Shown: in pieces, positions 1-9,632 of the stretch
Position numbering within the stretch: position 1 is the first letter of the stretch
Layout: every line of letters starts with the position of its first letter
Assembly: GCF_028446585.1 (NCBI RefSeq)
Contig: NZ_JAPFQL010000026.1
Coordinates: forward strand, 1 to 64,000
Source: Intrasporangium calvum
Lineage (GTDB): Bacteria > Actinomycetota > Actinomycetes > Actinomycetales > Dermatophilaceae
Reading direction: 5' to 3'
Length of the DNA stretch: 64,000 nt
Translations under genes and position numbers: made by a program
Notes under the pieces: generated by a model
Told to the model about the DNA's origin: nothing
The model's input: only the letters and a program-made list of their open reading frames with translations
The model's database searches: none

Positions 1-795
1 TACCCGGTGGTCGCCGCCGCCGCACCCCCCGCCGCACCCCCCGCCGCGCTCCCGCCCCCGCGACCGCCGGTCGACCGGACCCCGGCCCGCGCCTGGCCGG
101 CGCCACATCCGGAACCGAGCCCAGCGGCATACAGCCATCCTGACGACGAGGAGGGCTGGGAGGACGACTACGACGACGACTCCTACCTCCCTCCGCGCGA
201 AGGGGATCCGCGCATCGGCCTGGCCAAGCGGACTGGCACGCTGGCTGCTGCCGCGCTGGCGTGGCTCGGCTGCCTCGCGCTGTGGCCGGGCGCCGCACTC
301 GTGGCGCTCATCGTGTGGTCCGTGGTGGCGCGGGCAGTCGACCGGGCCATGACGGGACTGGTGCTACGGCGGTTCGAGTACGGCCGGCGGCCGAGCGACG
401 TGCCGTGGGCCGTCGTGACGGGTCCGTGGCATCTCGTCGTGGGCCTCGTGGCGAGCTTCGTGACGCTGCTGCTGCCGATGGCGGTGGCGGTGGCCGGCGT
501 CTTCTCCGCCGCGCTGCTCCTCGGCGGTCTCACGGGCAGCGACCTCGACCCGGGTGCACCGGCGACGCTGGTCGTCGGAGGGGCGCTCGGCCTGGTGATC
601 CTGTGGTGGGGACCGGGGCGCGCCTCGCTCCGACGCGGGACGCGGTCGGTGGCCCGGCGGTTCGTGCCCGCGGGTCCACCCACGCAGGTGGTCACCCTCG
701 CTCTCGCGGGTGTGGGACTGGTCACGGTCATTGTGGGACTCAGCCAGGGGATCGGGTCATGGGCGCCGTTCGGCGGAGGTCCATTCGGTCCCTGA
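1..795 (+). CDS. C-terminal part of a multi-pass membrane protein (5' end outside window or at GTG 7)
   Basis: The frame is open back to the window edge, so the GTG at 7 may not be the true start. The visible protein begins with an Ala/Pro-rich stretch, then an acidic Asp/Glu linker (about residues 45-60). Four or five hydrophobic segments follow, with an Arg-rich loop (RRFEYGRRPSDV), and a Gly/Pro tail ends it. Proline-rich linkers before such a membrane region are seen at the C-terminus of some actinobacterial Ser/Thr kinases, but no kinase motif lies inside the window, so that identity is only a guess. A copy of the dispersed repeat lies in the linker and encodes SPAAYS. Confidence 0.55.
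   Translation, partial: YPVVAAAAPPAAPPAALPPPRPPVDRTPARAWPAPHPEPSPAAYSHPDDEEGWEDDYDDDSYLPPREGDPRIGLAKRTGTLAAAALAWLGCLALWPGAALVALIVWSVVARAVDRAMTGLVLRRFEYGRRPSDVPWAVVTGPWHLVVGLVASFVTLLLPMAVAVAGVFSAALLLGGLTGSDLDPGAPATLVVGGALGLVILWWGPGRASLRRGTRSVARRFVPAGPPTQVVTLALAGVGLVTVIVGLSQGIGSWAPFGGGPFGP
115..133 (+). repeat. Dispersed 24-bp repeat, copy 1 (inside CDS)
   Basis: GAGCCCAGCGGCATAC core in the linker of the membrane protein, in frame as SPAAYS. Left flank ACC replaces the usual GGGAGC. Confidence 0.7.
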
Positions 796-1000
796 CGCGC
801 CGTGTGGGATCAGAGATCGAGTAAAGAGATGGTCAAGTCGACATCACGAAAAGATCTCGGATTGTCTTGTCTTGGCCCGGTCGGTCACGTAGCGTCAAAC
901 CTCGATGGCCTCCGCACCACTCCCTTCAGCGGGCGCTCGTCACCACATTGGCTCCACACGGTGTGGCACGAAAACTTCACAATGCCACCCATCAGCGGTC
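796..1000. other. Upstream region of the riboswitch-controlled rpf gene
   Basis: No convincing ORF. It should hold the promoter for the riboswitch transcript. A small palindrome, CCACACGGTGTGG, sits at 954-966. I cannot name a promoter hexamer pair with confidence. Confidence 0.4.
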
Positions 1001-1861
<861 letters not shown>

Positions 1862-1955
1862 CGGGCACCCAAGGCCGGGCGGCCTCGTGACCACTTCCCC
1901 CTGGGTGGTCGCGGGGCCGCCCTTCATTCGGGTGCGACGCGGCCCAAGCGCTTTT

Positions 1956-1976
1956 CCGTATGCCGCTGGGCTCGGT
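1956..1976 (-). repeat. Dispersed 24-bp repeat, copy 2 (intergenic)
   Basis: CCGTATGCCGCTGGGCTCGG, reverse orientation, between the rpf gene and tRNA-Thr. Confidence 0.75.
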
Positions 1977-2015
1977 TACGCTTTCGCCGTTCCCCCGGCT
2001 GCCCGGCTGGGGTCC

Positions 2016-2091
2016 GCTGGCGTGGCGCAATCGGTAGCGCACCTGTCTTGTAAACAGGTGGTTAGGGGTTCGAGTCCCCTCGCCAGCTCCA
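2016..2091 (+). tRNA. tRNA-Thr (anticodon TGT), CCA encoded
   Basis: A full cloverleaf can be drawn. Acceptor arms GCTGGCG (2016-2022) and CGCCAGC (2081-2087) pair perfectly. The D arm contains GGTAGCGC, the anticodon arm CCTGT-CTTGTAA-ACAGG reads TGT, and the T arm GGGG-TTCGAGT-CCCC is standard. Discriminator T at 2088 is followed by an encoded CCA. It decodes ACA threonine codons. No duplicated 3' end was seen nearby, so nothing suggests use as an integration site. Confidence 0.97.
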
Positions 2092-2434
2092 TGCTCAGAG
2101 GGTCGCGTAGTGCCCTGACCTGCGGTTTTGCCATCGTGAGGGACCACGGTCAGCCCGAGGAGCTATACCGTCTGCCGCGTTGCGCGCCACTCGGCGAAGC
2201 TCAGAGACATTCCACGACAGGAGCAGGCTGTACCTGACAGCTCGGAAACCGAGTTGCTTCCCTACTGATCCGGTAGAGGACGCCGTAGGTTCCGCGGCGC
2301 GTCGGATGGATGCCTGACAGTTCCTTGCGGAACTCGGTGGCCACCCTTCGGCACGTTCCCGGCCGTGGCAGCGATCGAGGGCCTGTGGATAGCGCCGGCC
2401 ATGAGTGGACCGCTTGGCTCTAGGCTCGCGCATT
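2092..2434. other. Gene-free stretch after tRNA-Thr
   Basis: About 340 bp with no ORF that looks coding on either strand; the long reverse frames here have Arg/Pro-rich shadow composition. TAGGCT at 2421-2426 could be the -10 box for the following gene. I see no hairpin or repeat worth naming. Confidence 0.5.
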
Positions 2435-2773
2435 GTGTTTGTGGTGGATCCTGGGGGGACGCGCCTCGTGGCGTCGTCGGTGGTACGCAGCGCCGAGACG
2501 GTCAGGGGCTGCGCGGAACGGCTTGGCGGGCAGCGGGCCTCGGCCACGGAGGCGTTGGGGGATGACAGCGCAGGGCTACCGCAGGAGCTGGAGCGTTGCC
2601 TGAGCAACTTCCTTGGCGGGGTGAGGGCGTTGGCGGTGGGGCTGGACGCGTTGGCGTTGAACCTGGACGCGGTGTCGAGCGACGCGCGGCTCCTCGAGCA
2701 GTCTGTGTCCGCGTCGTACTCGGACGTCAGGTGCGTGTGGTCGGTCGCTGGCGGTGGCCGTGGCGGCTCCTGA
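2435..2773 (+). CDS. Small helical ESX/WXG100-like protein
   Basis: About 112 aa and predicted almost entirely helical, with hydrophobic heptad-like runs (LGGVRALAVGLDALALNL). It has no membrane segment or signal peptide. Size, helicity and its place just ahead of a large helical protein resemble WXG100/ESAT-6-type type VII secretion partners, but no clear WXG turn is present. The start is uncertain: GTG at 2405, 2435, 2441 or 2444 are all in frame, and 2435 fits a leaderless transcript from TAGGCT at 2421. It overlaps the next gene by 20 bp. No ESX machinery genes are in the window. Confidence 0.5.
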   Translation: MFVVDPGGTRLVASSVVRSAETVRGCAERLGGQRASATEALGDDSAGLPQELERCLSNFLGGVRALAVGLDALALNLDAVSSDARLLEQSVSASYSDVRCVWSVAGGGRGGS

Positions 2774-5048
2774 GGGCTCCTGGCGGCCGTCTGGTGATCC
2801 GGCCAGGCTGCGCGGTGCGGCTGCGCAGCTGGGTCAGTTGGCTGGGTCGGTGATGGGCACCCCTGCGTTGCAGGGGAGCTCGGGTGCCGAGCTCGGGACC
2901 GTCTGGTCGGGGGCAGCTGCCGAACGGGCCCAGTCGGATCTGGGGAGGCTGGCGCGTCGGGGCATGGAGATGGCGCGTGGGTTGGAGGCGGCGGCAGCGG
3001 TCTTGGGGCGATACGCCGACGCGCTGGACCGAGCGGAGGACGTCGCGGCGAGACTGGGAGGGGAACGCACCGAGGCGCTGGCCGCCCACGGGGTGGCCGT
3101 CGCACGGGTCAAAGTGGCACACGTCGCGAGTCCGGCGACCTTGGCGGCGGCGCTGGGCCGCCTGGAGGACATCAGGCGCGAGCGCCTCGCGAGTGTGGAC
3201 CGGCGGCTGGCTGGTGCCCGGGAGGAGCTGGAGCAGGCCGGTCGTCGATGCGCGGCAGGCTTGGGCGCGGCCCAGGCGCAGGCGGGGATGGTCCAGGGTC
3301 CGCTGGTCGCGGCCGGTGACCTGAGGTCGTGGGTGCTGGCCGACCTGCAGACGGTCGCGCACGTCGAGCACCTACAGCGCCTGGCTGCCCACGCGGCGAC
3401 GGCGCTGACGGCCCCGACCCTGACCGACGTGGGGCGGGTGCAGGTGCTCCGCCGCTATGCGCAGTGGGCCGGCGACCCGGTGTTCGCCACGATGCTGCTC
3501 CAGCAGCTGGGCCCCGAGCGCACCCTCGAGATGGCGTTCCCCGTGGCGCTGAGCGGCGCGTCCGACTCGCTCGAGACGCCCGGCGTCGACACCCTCGCGA
3601 AGCCGGGTGGCCCGGTCCGCGCGCGACTGCTCTGGGCGCGGCTGCTGCAGGCCGGCCTGTCCGACGCGGCCGTGTCGGTGCCGCCGGAGTGGGCCACCGC
3701 GCTCTTGGACAGGTTGAGGTCCAGCCCGGACACCCTCTTCCGGTTCGCGGCGCTCACCCGCGACCACGGGCCGTCCACCAAGGCTTTCGTGCTGCCGTAT
3801 GCCGAGCTGGTCCTGGCTGCGGACCGGTCCGGCGCGTTCTACGCCACGCCGAAGCAGGTGCGCACCAGTGTGCTGGACGCGATCGACCCGATGGTGTCGG
3901 TGATGCGGGCCCTGCAGCGCAGCCCGGACGCCGCGCGGGACTTCTTCCACGCCGATGGTCACGCCGTCACGGCCGGGACCAGCGAGCGCTTGGCCTACCT
4001 GTTCCGCGACCGGGTCTGGGGCAGGGGCGCGGTTCAGCACGGGATGCGTGAGACGTTCGCTGCGGTCGCCTCGCTCGTCGAGGTGGCGCCGAGAGAGCCG
4101 CGGGCGGTGGCCCTGGCCCCGCTCGTGGTGCGCCTCCTCGGGACCAAGCACCCGCAGACAGGACAGCTGCCGCCGATCCGCGACGAGGTGAAGGAACCCA
4201 TCGCCAGGATCCTGGCCCCCTACGTCTTCGACCTGGCTTTCTCGGTGCCACCGAAGGTCGGCAGCGAGCTGACCACCCCGGCACCGGGCGCCACCCCGGA
4301 CGCGCCGGACACCGTGACAGCCCGGTTCGACGCGGTGGCCCGCACGGTGCTGCTCAACTCGCTCGGCCGGTCCCCGCAGGCCTATGAGGTGCTCTTCACG
4401 TCGGCGCGGGCGCTGCAGAACGAGCTCTACCTGAACATGATCACCGAGACGGGGACGGTGGCCGGGACCTCGCACGAGCCGATCCGGCTGCTGCAGGCGC
4501 TGCGGGTCGGCGCCGACGCCGAGATCGCGGAACGCAGCGACGAGGCCGACGCCGAGTACAACGACGCCATCGATGCCGCCACCGGCGCCGTCGCGTCCCT
4601 GCTCGGGACCGGCACCGCGCTCATCCCCGGCGGCAAGACCGCCGCCGACGCGGTCGCCGCCAGCCTGCTGCAGACCGCGCTCGGCGCCGGGATCGACGGC
4701 GCCACGGGCGCCGTGGCCGACATCCTGCACCGCGACACCAGCGCCATCGCCGGCCACGAGGCGATGACCAGCCGACAGGCCGAGTTCGAGGCCCTCAAGA
4801 TGGACGCGCTCAGCATCGAGTGGGCGCTGGCGCAGCACGACCCCCAGGAGATCGAGGACGCCCGTTTCGGGGCGCTCTTCGTCGACGGCGACCCGACCCG
4901 ACCGCGGCCTCTGGGCTGGATCCTCGACAACGAGCCCAGCGCCTGGGGTCAGTTCCAGTCCTCCAGGTTCGTGCCGCGGTACTCGACCATCCAGCGCGAG
5001 CTGGACCAGACCTACAACCGCGACCAGCCCACCCCGGTAGCCCACTGA
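2754..5048 (+). CDS. Large uncharacterised, probably ESX-associated protein
   Basis: 764 aa with no signal peptide. The first 100 residues are helical and WXG100/LXG-like (SGAELGTVWSGAAAERAQSDLGRL, where VWSGAAA could be the WXG turn). The middle is alpha-helical and lacks recognisable catalytic motifs. A Gly/Ala-rich hydrophobic hairpin near residues 615-650 (ASLLGTGTALIPGGKTAADAV) resembles the glycine-zipper regions of other actinobacterial ESX-linked proteins and toxins. The C-terminus ends with aromatic and charged residues. The overlap with the small helical gene implies coexpression. A toxin or surface role is possible but not shown. Confidence 0.6.
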   Translation: MAVAAPEGSWRPSGDPARLRGAAAQLGQLAGSVMGTPALQGSSGAELGTVWSGAAAERAQSDLGRLARRGMEMARGLEAAAAVLGRYADALDRAEDVAARLGGERTEALAAHGVAVARVKVAHVASPATLAAALGRLEDIRRERLASVDRRLAGAREELEQAGRRCAAGLGAAQAQAGMVQGPLVAAGDLRSWVLADLQTVAHVEHLQRLAAHAATALTAPTLTDVGRVQVLRRYAQWAGDPVFATMLLQQLGPERTLEMAFPVALSGASDSLETPGVDTLAKPGGPVRARLLWARLLQAGLSDAAVSVPPEWATALLDRLRSSPDTLFRFAALTRDHGPSTKAFVLPYAELVLAADRSGAFYATPKQVRTSVLDAIDPMVSVMRALQRSPDAARDFFHADGHAVTAGTSERLAYLFRDRVWGRGAVQHGMRETFAAVASLVEVAPREPRAVALAPLVVRLLGTKHPQTGQLPPIRDEVKEPIARILAPYVFDLAFSVPPKVGSELTTPAPGATPDAPDTVTARFDAVARTVLLNSLGRSPQAYEVLFTSARALQNELYLNMITETGTVAGTSHEPIRLLQALRVGADAEIAERSDEADAEYNDAIDAATGAVASLLGTGTALIPGGKTAADAVAASLLQTALGAGIDGATGAVADILHRDTSAIAGHEAMTSRQAEFEALKMDALSIEWALAQHDPQEIEDARFGALFVDGDPTRPRPLGWILDNEPSAWGQFQSSRFVPRYSTIQRELDQTYNRDQPTPVAH

Positions 5049-5088
5049 ACACCCCGTCACCCGGTCAGACGAAGGAGCCGCACCCGCC

Positions 5089-5637
5089 ATGCCGGCGCGA
5101 ACACCTATGAGAACCTCCCGTCTCGTCTCCGCGACCGCCGCGGTCATCGCTGCCGCGGCCACCGTCTCCTGCTCGACCCCAACAGAGCCCGCGCCGCCGC
5201 CGAAGCCGGTCGACGGGCGCATCCTGTGCCATGTCGTCCCCGCCGAGGCCGCCGCCAGGAACCTCGGCGCCGACAGCGGGGCCCTGCAGGTCGAGCGCCT
5301 CGTCGAGGAGCCCAATGATGTCGCCTGCAACATCTGGGGCCCTGGGAAGTTCCGCGGGCTCTCCATCGTCGTGTCCCTGCGTGGCGAGCTCGAGGGAGAC
5401 ATCGCAGCCACCTGGGGCGACCCCGAGCAGCGCAGTCCCAAACGGCTGCCGGCCCAGATTGGCGACGGCTCCTACGGGCCGCAGGTGTCGAACTACGTCA
5501 TCACCTGTCCCGGTCACGAGGTCTACGTCACGCTGGCTCTCAAGTCGCCGGACGAGGCCCTGCTCCTCGACCTCGCCGTGAACACCACCGCCTGGGCCAA
5601 GCGGTCCATGCAGGCCTGCGTCGATCAGAAGCGCTAG
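5089..5637 (+). CDS. Putative lipoprotein of unknown function
   Basis: 182 aa. An N-terminal Arg-containing hydrophobic stretch ends in TVSC, a slightly unusual lipobox (Thr at -3), followed by a Pro-rich spacer typical of actinobacterial lipoproteins. The mature domain of about 150 residues has three cysteines (CHVVP, CNIWG, CPGHE) and resembles small DUF3558-like extracytoplasmic lipoproteins in length and style, though I cannot confirm the family. It lies 40 bp after the large ESX-like gene in the same direction, with GAAGGAG 12 nt before the ATG, so it is probably in the same operon. Confidence 0.65.
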   Translation: MPARTPMRTSRLVSATAAVIAAAATVSCSTPTEPAPPPKPVDGRILCHVVPAEAAARNLGADSGALQVERLVEEPNDVACNIWGPGKFRGLSIVVSLRGELEGDIAATWGDPEQRSPKRLPAQIGDGSYGPQVSNYVITCPGHEVYVTLALKSPDEALLLDLAVNTTAWAKRSMQACVDQKR

Positions 5638-5655
5638 CAGCCCGGTCGGTGGGCC

Positions 5656-6462
5656 TCAGGCATGCCCGCTCAGCTGCGCCATGCGAGCGGCGAGCGCGTC
5701 GAGCATGGCGTTGGCCCGCTTGGGCGGCATCGCAGACTTGCGGTCCCCGCTCTGGCTCGACACGGGCAGCACGTCGATGGAGAGCTTGGCACCGCCGGCC
5801 AGTGCACGCAGTGCGTCCACCTTGTCGCCGAACGGCGTGCCGCTGCCCGGCGAGTAGTAGTGCACCGCCTCCTCGACGTCGTCCGGGAAGAGGTCGGCCT
5901 TCGTCACGGCGATGACGAGCCAGATCGGCTTCTGCCGGCGCACGGCCATCGACGCGATCCGGTGCGACGTGATCGTCCAGTCCTCGAGCTCGGCGGCGAG
6001 CTGCTCCTCGCGCGTCGCGGTGGCGGCACCGGTCGTGCCCGCGGTGCGCCGTGGTGTGGCGTAGCCGTTGGCCACGACGTGGATCACGCCGTCGACCGGC
6101 TCGTCGTGGAACACCTCGTCGAGCGCGCCGAGCCGGGTGGCGGCGTTGTCGCCGGGGACGACGAGGAAGCGGAAGCCGTGCAGCCGGGCAGACCGGCGGG
6201 TGCGCCGCTCCATCACTGCGGAGCCGACCTCCATGACCCCGTCGGCGGAGGTCCGACGGGTCAGCCGGTCGACGAGCTGGCTCTTGCCGACGCCGGTCAT
6301 GCCCGTCACGGCCACCATCGGGAAGCGCCGCCGCAGCAGCCGGTGCAGCCGCTCGGGCGCTGACGCGATCCCGGTCAGGAGCCCGCCGGCGACGGTCGCA
6401 CCAAGGGCAGTGCGTCCGGAGGTCGGCAGGATCGTACGGATGCGCGAAGGTGGGTGGGACAC
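5656..6462 (-). CDS. Small GTPase-domain protein
   Basis: 268 aa P-loop GTPase. A short hydrophobic patch (residues 20-33, ALGATVAGGLLTG) precedes the Walker A motif GMTGVGKS at residues 54-61. A switch region follows, and TKAD, the guanine-specificity G4 motif, sits near residue 193. A G3 DxxG is not obvious (VVPGDNAA occupies the place). The layout resembles Era/Obg-like or interferon-inducible GTPase-fold proteins annotated only as GTPase domain-containing. It runs convergent to the lipoprotein gene and stands alone. Substrate and partner are unknown. Confidence 0.7.
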   Translation of the reverse strand: MSHPPSRIRTILPTSGRTALGATVAGGLLTGIASAPERLHRLLRRRFPMVAVTGMTGVGKSQLVDRLTRRTSADGVMEVGSAVMERRTRRSARLHGFRFLVVPGDNAATRLGALDEVFHDEPVDGVIHVVANGYATPRRTAGTTGAATATREEQLAAELEDWTITSHRIASMAVRRQKPIWLVIAVTKADLFPDDVEEAVHYYSPGSGTPFGDKVDALRALAGGAKLSIDVLPVSSQSGDRKSAMPPKRANAMLDALAARMAQLSGHA

Positions 6463-6540
6463 GCAGTCTCCTCGGCGGGGGCAGGGGTCGGTGCTACTCC
6501 GAGCCTACGGTCCGCGGGCCGGGGATCGTGCACCCGGGCG

Positions 6541-6693
6541 CTACGGGCGGAGCCTCTCGTGATCCGGTCCCAGCCGGCGGTGGGCATCGACGACCCCATG
6601 TCTGACCGCGAGCCGGATCACCCAGTAGGCGATGAGGATCGGAAGGATCCACAGCAGAAGAAAGAAGAACTCGGCCCCCGTCACGTTCATCAT
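6541..6693 (-). CDS. Small membrane protein
   Basis: About 50 aa: MMNVTGAEFFFLLLW opens a single strong membrane helix (LLLWILPILIAYWVIRLAV), followed by a short basic cytoplasmic tail. The frame stays open further upstream to 6741, but that part encodes the dispersed-repeat peptide SSAAYG, so the tandem ATGs at 6693/6690 are the more natural starts. Phospholipase D-nuclease-like or secretion-accessory small proteins look similar, but nothing specific can be assigned. Confidence 0.55.
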   Translation of the reverse strand: MMNVTGAEFFFLLLWILPILIAYWVIRLAVRHGVVDAHRRLGPDHERLRP

Positions 6694-6715
6694 GGGAGCC
6701 ACCGTAGTCCCCATG

Positions 6716-6783
6716 CCGTATGCCGCTGAGCTCGCTCCCACAGGACCGCGCGGCCCCGCGGGAGCGAGCTGGGCGGCATACGG
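6716..6783. repeat. Inverted pair of the dispersed repeat forming a long hairpin
   Basis: Two copies of the dispersed repeat face each other (6716-6739 reverse, 6760-6783 forward) with a 20-nt GC-rich loop. The arms match at 22 of 24 positions. The pair abuts the stop codon of the MMPL gene, so in RNA it would be a very stable stem at that gene's 3' end and could serve as a terminator. There is no U-tract. Confidence 0.8.
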
Positions 6784-6784
6784 C

Positions 6785-9013
6785 TCAAGCGTTCTGGACG
6801 GGCGCGGGCGCGCGCGCGGGCGACGGGGCAGGCTGCGCGCCTTCGAGCTTGCGCGGCCACGCGCTGTGGCGACCGAGGAGCGCGAGCACGGCCGGGACGA
6901 GGATCGACCGGACGAGGATCGCGTCGATGAGGACGCCGAGGGCCATCACGAACGCCAGCTCGCGGAACTGGCGCAGCGGCACGAGGGCGAGCATCCCGAA
7001 CGTCGCCGCGAGGGTGATCCCGGCGGCGGTGATCGCACCGGAGGTCTCCGGCATCCGCTCCTTGATCGCCTGACGCAGCGTCGTGTGCTTGGCCCGGGTC
7101 CAGATGTGGCCGACGCCGTAGATGTTGTAGTCCGAGCCGAGCGAGAGCAGCAGGACGGACGCTGCGAACGGCACGTAGAAGGTGATTCCGTCATGGCCCA
7201 GCCAGCCCTGGAAGACCATCGTCAGCGCGCCGAGCGAGGCAGTCAGGGCCAGGACGCTGCACGCCAGCAGGAGCACCGGCGCGGCGATGGCGCGGAGGAA
7301 CACCATGAGCAGGACGAGGTTGACGACGAGCACGGCGATTGCGATGCGGCGCAGGTCGCCGGTCGTCGCCGCGACGAGCTCGCTCGCCACCGCGGTGTCA
7401 CCCGCGACCCCCGCGGTGACGCCGTCCAGCCCCACCTTCTGCAGCAGGCCCGGCAGCGCCGCCGACAGCTGGTCGAGGTCACGGATGGCGACCGCGCCCA
7501 AGGGGTCGTGGTCGAGGATCACGACGAGCCGGGCAGCCTGGCCGCTCTCGCTGACCAGGGCCCCGCTGACGGCCTCCTGGGGCAGGCCACCGGGGCCCAC
7601 GACACCGGCGACGCCGGGCTGCTGCTCGAGCTCGCGGGCCAGCTGGGTCAGCTTGTCCTGCTCCGTCGTGAAGTTGCCGCCCTGGAGCAGCACCTCCGTG
7701 GGGGAGATGATGCCGGCCGCAAAGCCCTGAGCCGCAGCGTCGGCGGCCCGTTGGGCCTCGGTGTCATCGGGAAGCGCCTCGACGAACGACACGCCGAGCC
7801 GCAGCTGCCCCATGCCGGCGCTCAGATACGCGAGGCCGGCGATGCTGGCCGCGCCGAGGAGCAGGGCCACGGCCTTGACCGTCACCACGCGGGCCGTGAC
7901 CCGCGCGAGCCTGCGCGGGCGGGTGCGCGGCCGCCGGCTCGGCCAGAAGAGGCCGCGACCGAAGATCGCGAGCAGCGCGGGCAGCAGCGTGAGCGAGACG
8001 ACCATCGCCGTGAGGACGGAGATCGAGAGGACGGGGCCGAACGCTCGGAAGAAGGGCGACTCGGCGACGAGCATGGCGGCGCTGCCCGCAGCGACCGCAA
8101 TCCCGGCGACGAGCACGATCCGGTTGGTCTGCGCCGCCGCGGTCTGCGCGGCAGTGAGGCGGTCCATGCCGCCGCCGAGGGCGGTCCGCATGCTCGACAG
8201 GTAGAAGATCGCGTAGTCCGTCACGATGCCGAGGACGAGCGCGAGGACAAGGGGCTTGAGCTCCTCGGGCACGCCGCCCTGGATGTACTCGCCGATGTAG
8301 TTGGTGACCCGGACGGCGAGGAAGTACGAGGCGCCGGCCGTCACCAGGGCCACGAGCGGGGCGATGACGGAGCGGAACTTCAGGGCGACGATGACGATGA
8401 CGACGACCAGCGTGGCGATCTCGAGCAGCGGCAGCCGGTCGTAGAGGATGTCGGTCTGCGTGAGCTGGGCCGGAATGGTCCCGGTCACCCCGACGAGATG
8501 GTCGTCCGGCTGGTTGATGTGCTTCTGTCCGAACGCTTCTGCAGCAGCGAGCTCCTCGCCAAAGCTGGTGCCCGGCTTGGTCATCACGTAGTTGAGCGCG
8601 GTGGTGTCCGGCTCGGTCGACGCCGGGAAGACGCCGCGGGCGTTGGCGATCGGCACGACGGCAGCGATCGGCCCGACATCACCGAGGGTGCCCTTGGCCA
8701 CGCCGACCGCCCGCTGCACCATGCGCTCCTGCGCAGCCTGGGACAGCCCGGCCTCGTTGCGTTGCACGATCACGGTGCGGGAGAGCATCGGGTAGCCGAA
8801 GGCCTTGGCCGACGCCGTCTCGGTCGCGATCGCGCGGCTGTTGGGCGGCGCGAACCCGGTGAGGTCGCTGTTCGGCCTCGTGTCGGGCAGCGTCAGGGCC
8901 GCAGCAACAGTGGCTGCCGCCCATCCCACGACGATGACCCACCGCAGCTTGACAACCAACCAGGCATACGACCTGGCGAGGGAGCCCACCTCGGACTTGC
9001 GCCACGACCTCAT
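6785..9013 (-). CDS. MMPL-family (RND-type) membrane transporter
   Basis: 742 aa. Start ATG at 9013 (MRSWRKSEV) is chosen because AGGAAGG stands just upstream; the frame runs 78 bp further without support. The protein has the two-fold MMPL architecture: helix 1 at about 18-38, a large extracellular domain (LTGFAPPNSRAI..., IPAQLTQTDIL), five helices with the conserved GIVTDYAIFYLSSMR motif, then a repeated half with GSDYNIYGVGHIW. These Asp/Tyr motifs are the proton-relay region of MMPL proteins, which export lipids or drugs. No lipid biosynthesis genes are adjacent, so the substrate is unknown. Confidence 0.9.
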   Translation of the reverse strand: MRSWRKSEVGSLARSYAWLVVKLRWVIVVGWAAATVAAALTLPDTRPNSDLTGFAPPNSRAIATETASAKAFGYPMLSRTVIVQRNEAGLSQAAQERMVQRAVGVAKGTLGDVGPIAAVVPIANARGVFPASTEPDTTALNYVMTKPGTSFGEELAAAEAFGQKHINQPDDHLVGVTGTIPAQLTQTDILYDRLPLLEIATLVVVIVIVALKFRSVIAPLVALVTAGASYFLAVRVTNYIGEYIQGGVPEELKPLVLALVLGIVTDYAIFYLSSMRTALGGGMDRLTAAQTAAAQTNRIVLVAGIAVAAGSAAMLVAESPFFRAFGPVLSISVLTAMVVSLTLLPALLAIFGRGLFWPSRRPRTRPRRLARVTARVVTVKAVALLLGAASIAGLAYLSAGMGQLRLGVSFVEALPDDTEAQRAADAAAQGFAAGIISPTEVLLQGGNFTTEQDKLTQLARELEQQPGVAGVVGPGGLPQEAVSGALVSESGQAARLVVILDHDPLGAVAIRDLDQLSAALPGLLQKVGLDGVTAGVAGDTAVASELVAATTGDLRRIAIAVLVVNLVLLMVFLRAIAAPVLLLACSVLALTASLGALTMVFQGWLGHDGITFYVPFAASVLLLSLGSDYNIYGVGHIWTRAKHTTLRQAIKERMPETSGAITAAGITLAATFGMLALVPLRQFRELAFVMALGVLIDAILVRSILVPAVLALLGRHSAWPRKLEGAQPAPSPARAPAPVQNA

Positions 9014-9103
9014 TGACCGGCCTTCCTGAGTGAGGACGCAAGGTCCTGCTTCGCTGACACCCGTGACATACCCCGACAGCCGGGGCGCCACTCTCCGGGT
9101 GAG

Positions 9104-9535
9104 CTAGCCGGCCGCAGCAGCCACGGCCAAGCGGTCCACGAGGTCGTTCATCTGGTCGCCGGAGTGGCCCTTGACCCAGTGGAACGCCACATCGCCGCGC
9201 TCGTTCACCGCGTGGACCAGCGGCTCCCACAGGTCGCGGTTCGCGACGGGCTTCCGCTGGGAGTTGGTCCAGCCGCGCTGGAGCCAGCCCGCCCACCACC
9301 GGTCCCGGAAGCAGTTGACGACGTAGGTCGAGTCGCTCACCACGACGAGGGGGCCCTGCAGCGCCGTGACCGCCTCGAGGGCGGCGCGGATCTCCATCCG
9401 CTGGTTGGTGCTCGGCGCCTCTGCGCCGGAGGCGAAGGTGCGCTCGTCGATGGCCCAGGCCCACCCGCCCGGTCCCGGGTTGCCGGAGCAGGCACCGTCC
9501 GTGTAGACGCGGACCGCGCCGTCCGGGGCGGCCAT
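9104..9535 (-). CDS. rnhA: Ribonuclease HI
   Basis: 143 aa. ATG at 9535 gives MAAPDGAVRVYTDGACSGN, the standard RNase HI N-terminus; a longer frame upstream has shadow composition. The catalytic carboxylates are all visible: Asp in YTDGACSG, Glu in QRMEIRAAL, Asp in VVSDSTYV, and the last Asp in the C-terminal NDLVDRLA. HWVKGHSGD carries the mobile-loop His. The enzyme degrades the RNA strand of RNA-DNA hybrids in the cytoplasm (R-loops, primers). Length matches single-domain bacterial RNase HI. Confidence 0.95.
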   Translation of the reverse strand: MAAPDGAVRVYTDGACSGNPGPGGWAWAIDERTFASGAEAPSTNQRMEIRAALEAVTALQGPLVVVSDSTYVVNCFRDRWWAGWLQRGWTNSQRKPVANRDLWEPLVHAVNERGDVAFHWVKGHSGDQMNDLVDRLAVAAAAG

Positions 9536-9632
9536 GGGGGCCTTCGTGATCCGCGGCCTGGTGGTCGGCCTCCGTCGCGGTGCTGCACCTGGCACGGCAC
9601 TCCTGTCGTCGATGTGTCTGGTGGTCCCGGCG

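Noticed and set aside
2016-5637. Integrated element at tRNA-Thr
   Set aside because: No integrase, no duplicated tRNA 3' end and no base-composition change was seen in the following genes.
6632-9016. 794-aa forward frame opposite the MMPL gene
   Set aside because: It is a mirror frame of the transporter with Arg/Glu/Gly-rich, motif-free sequence.
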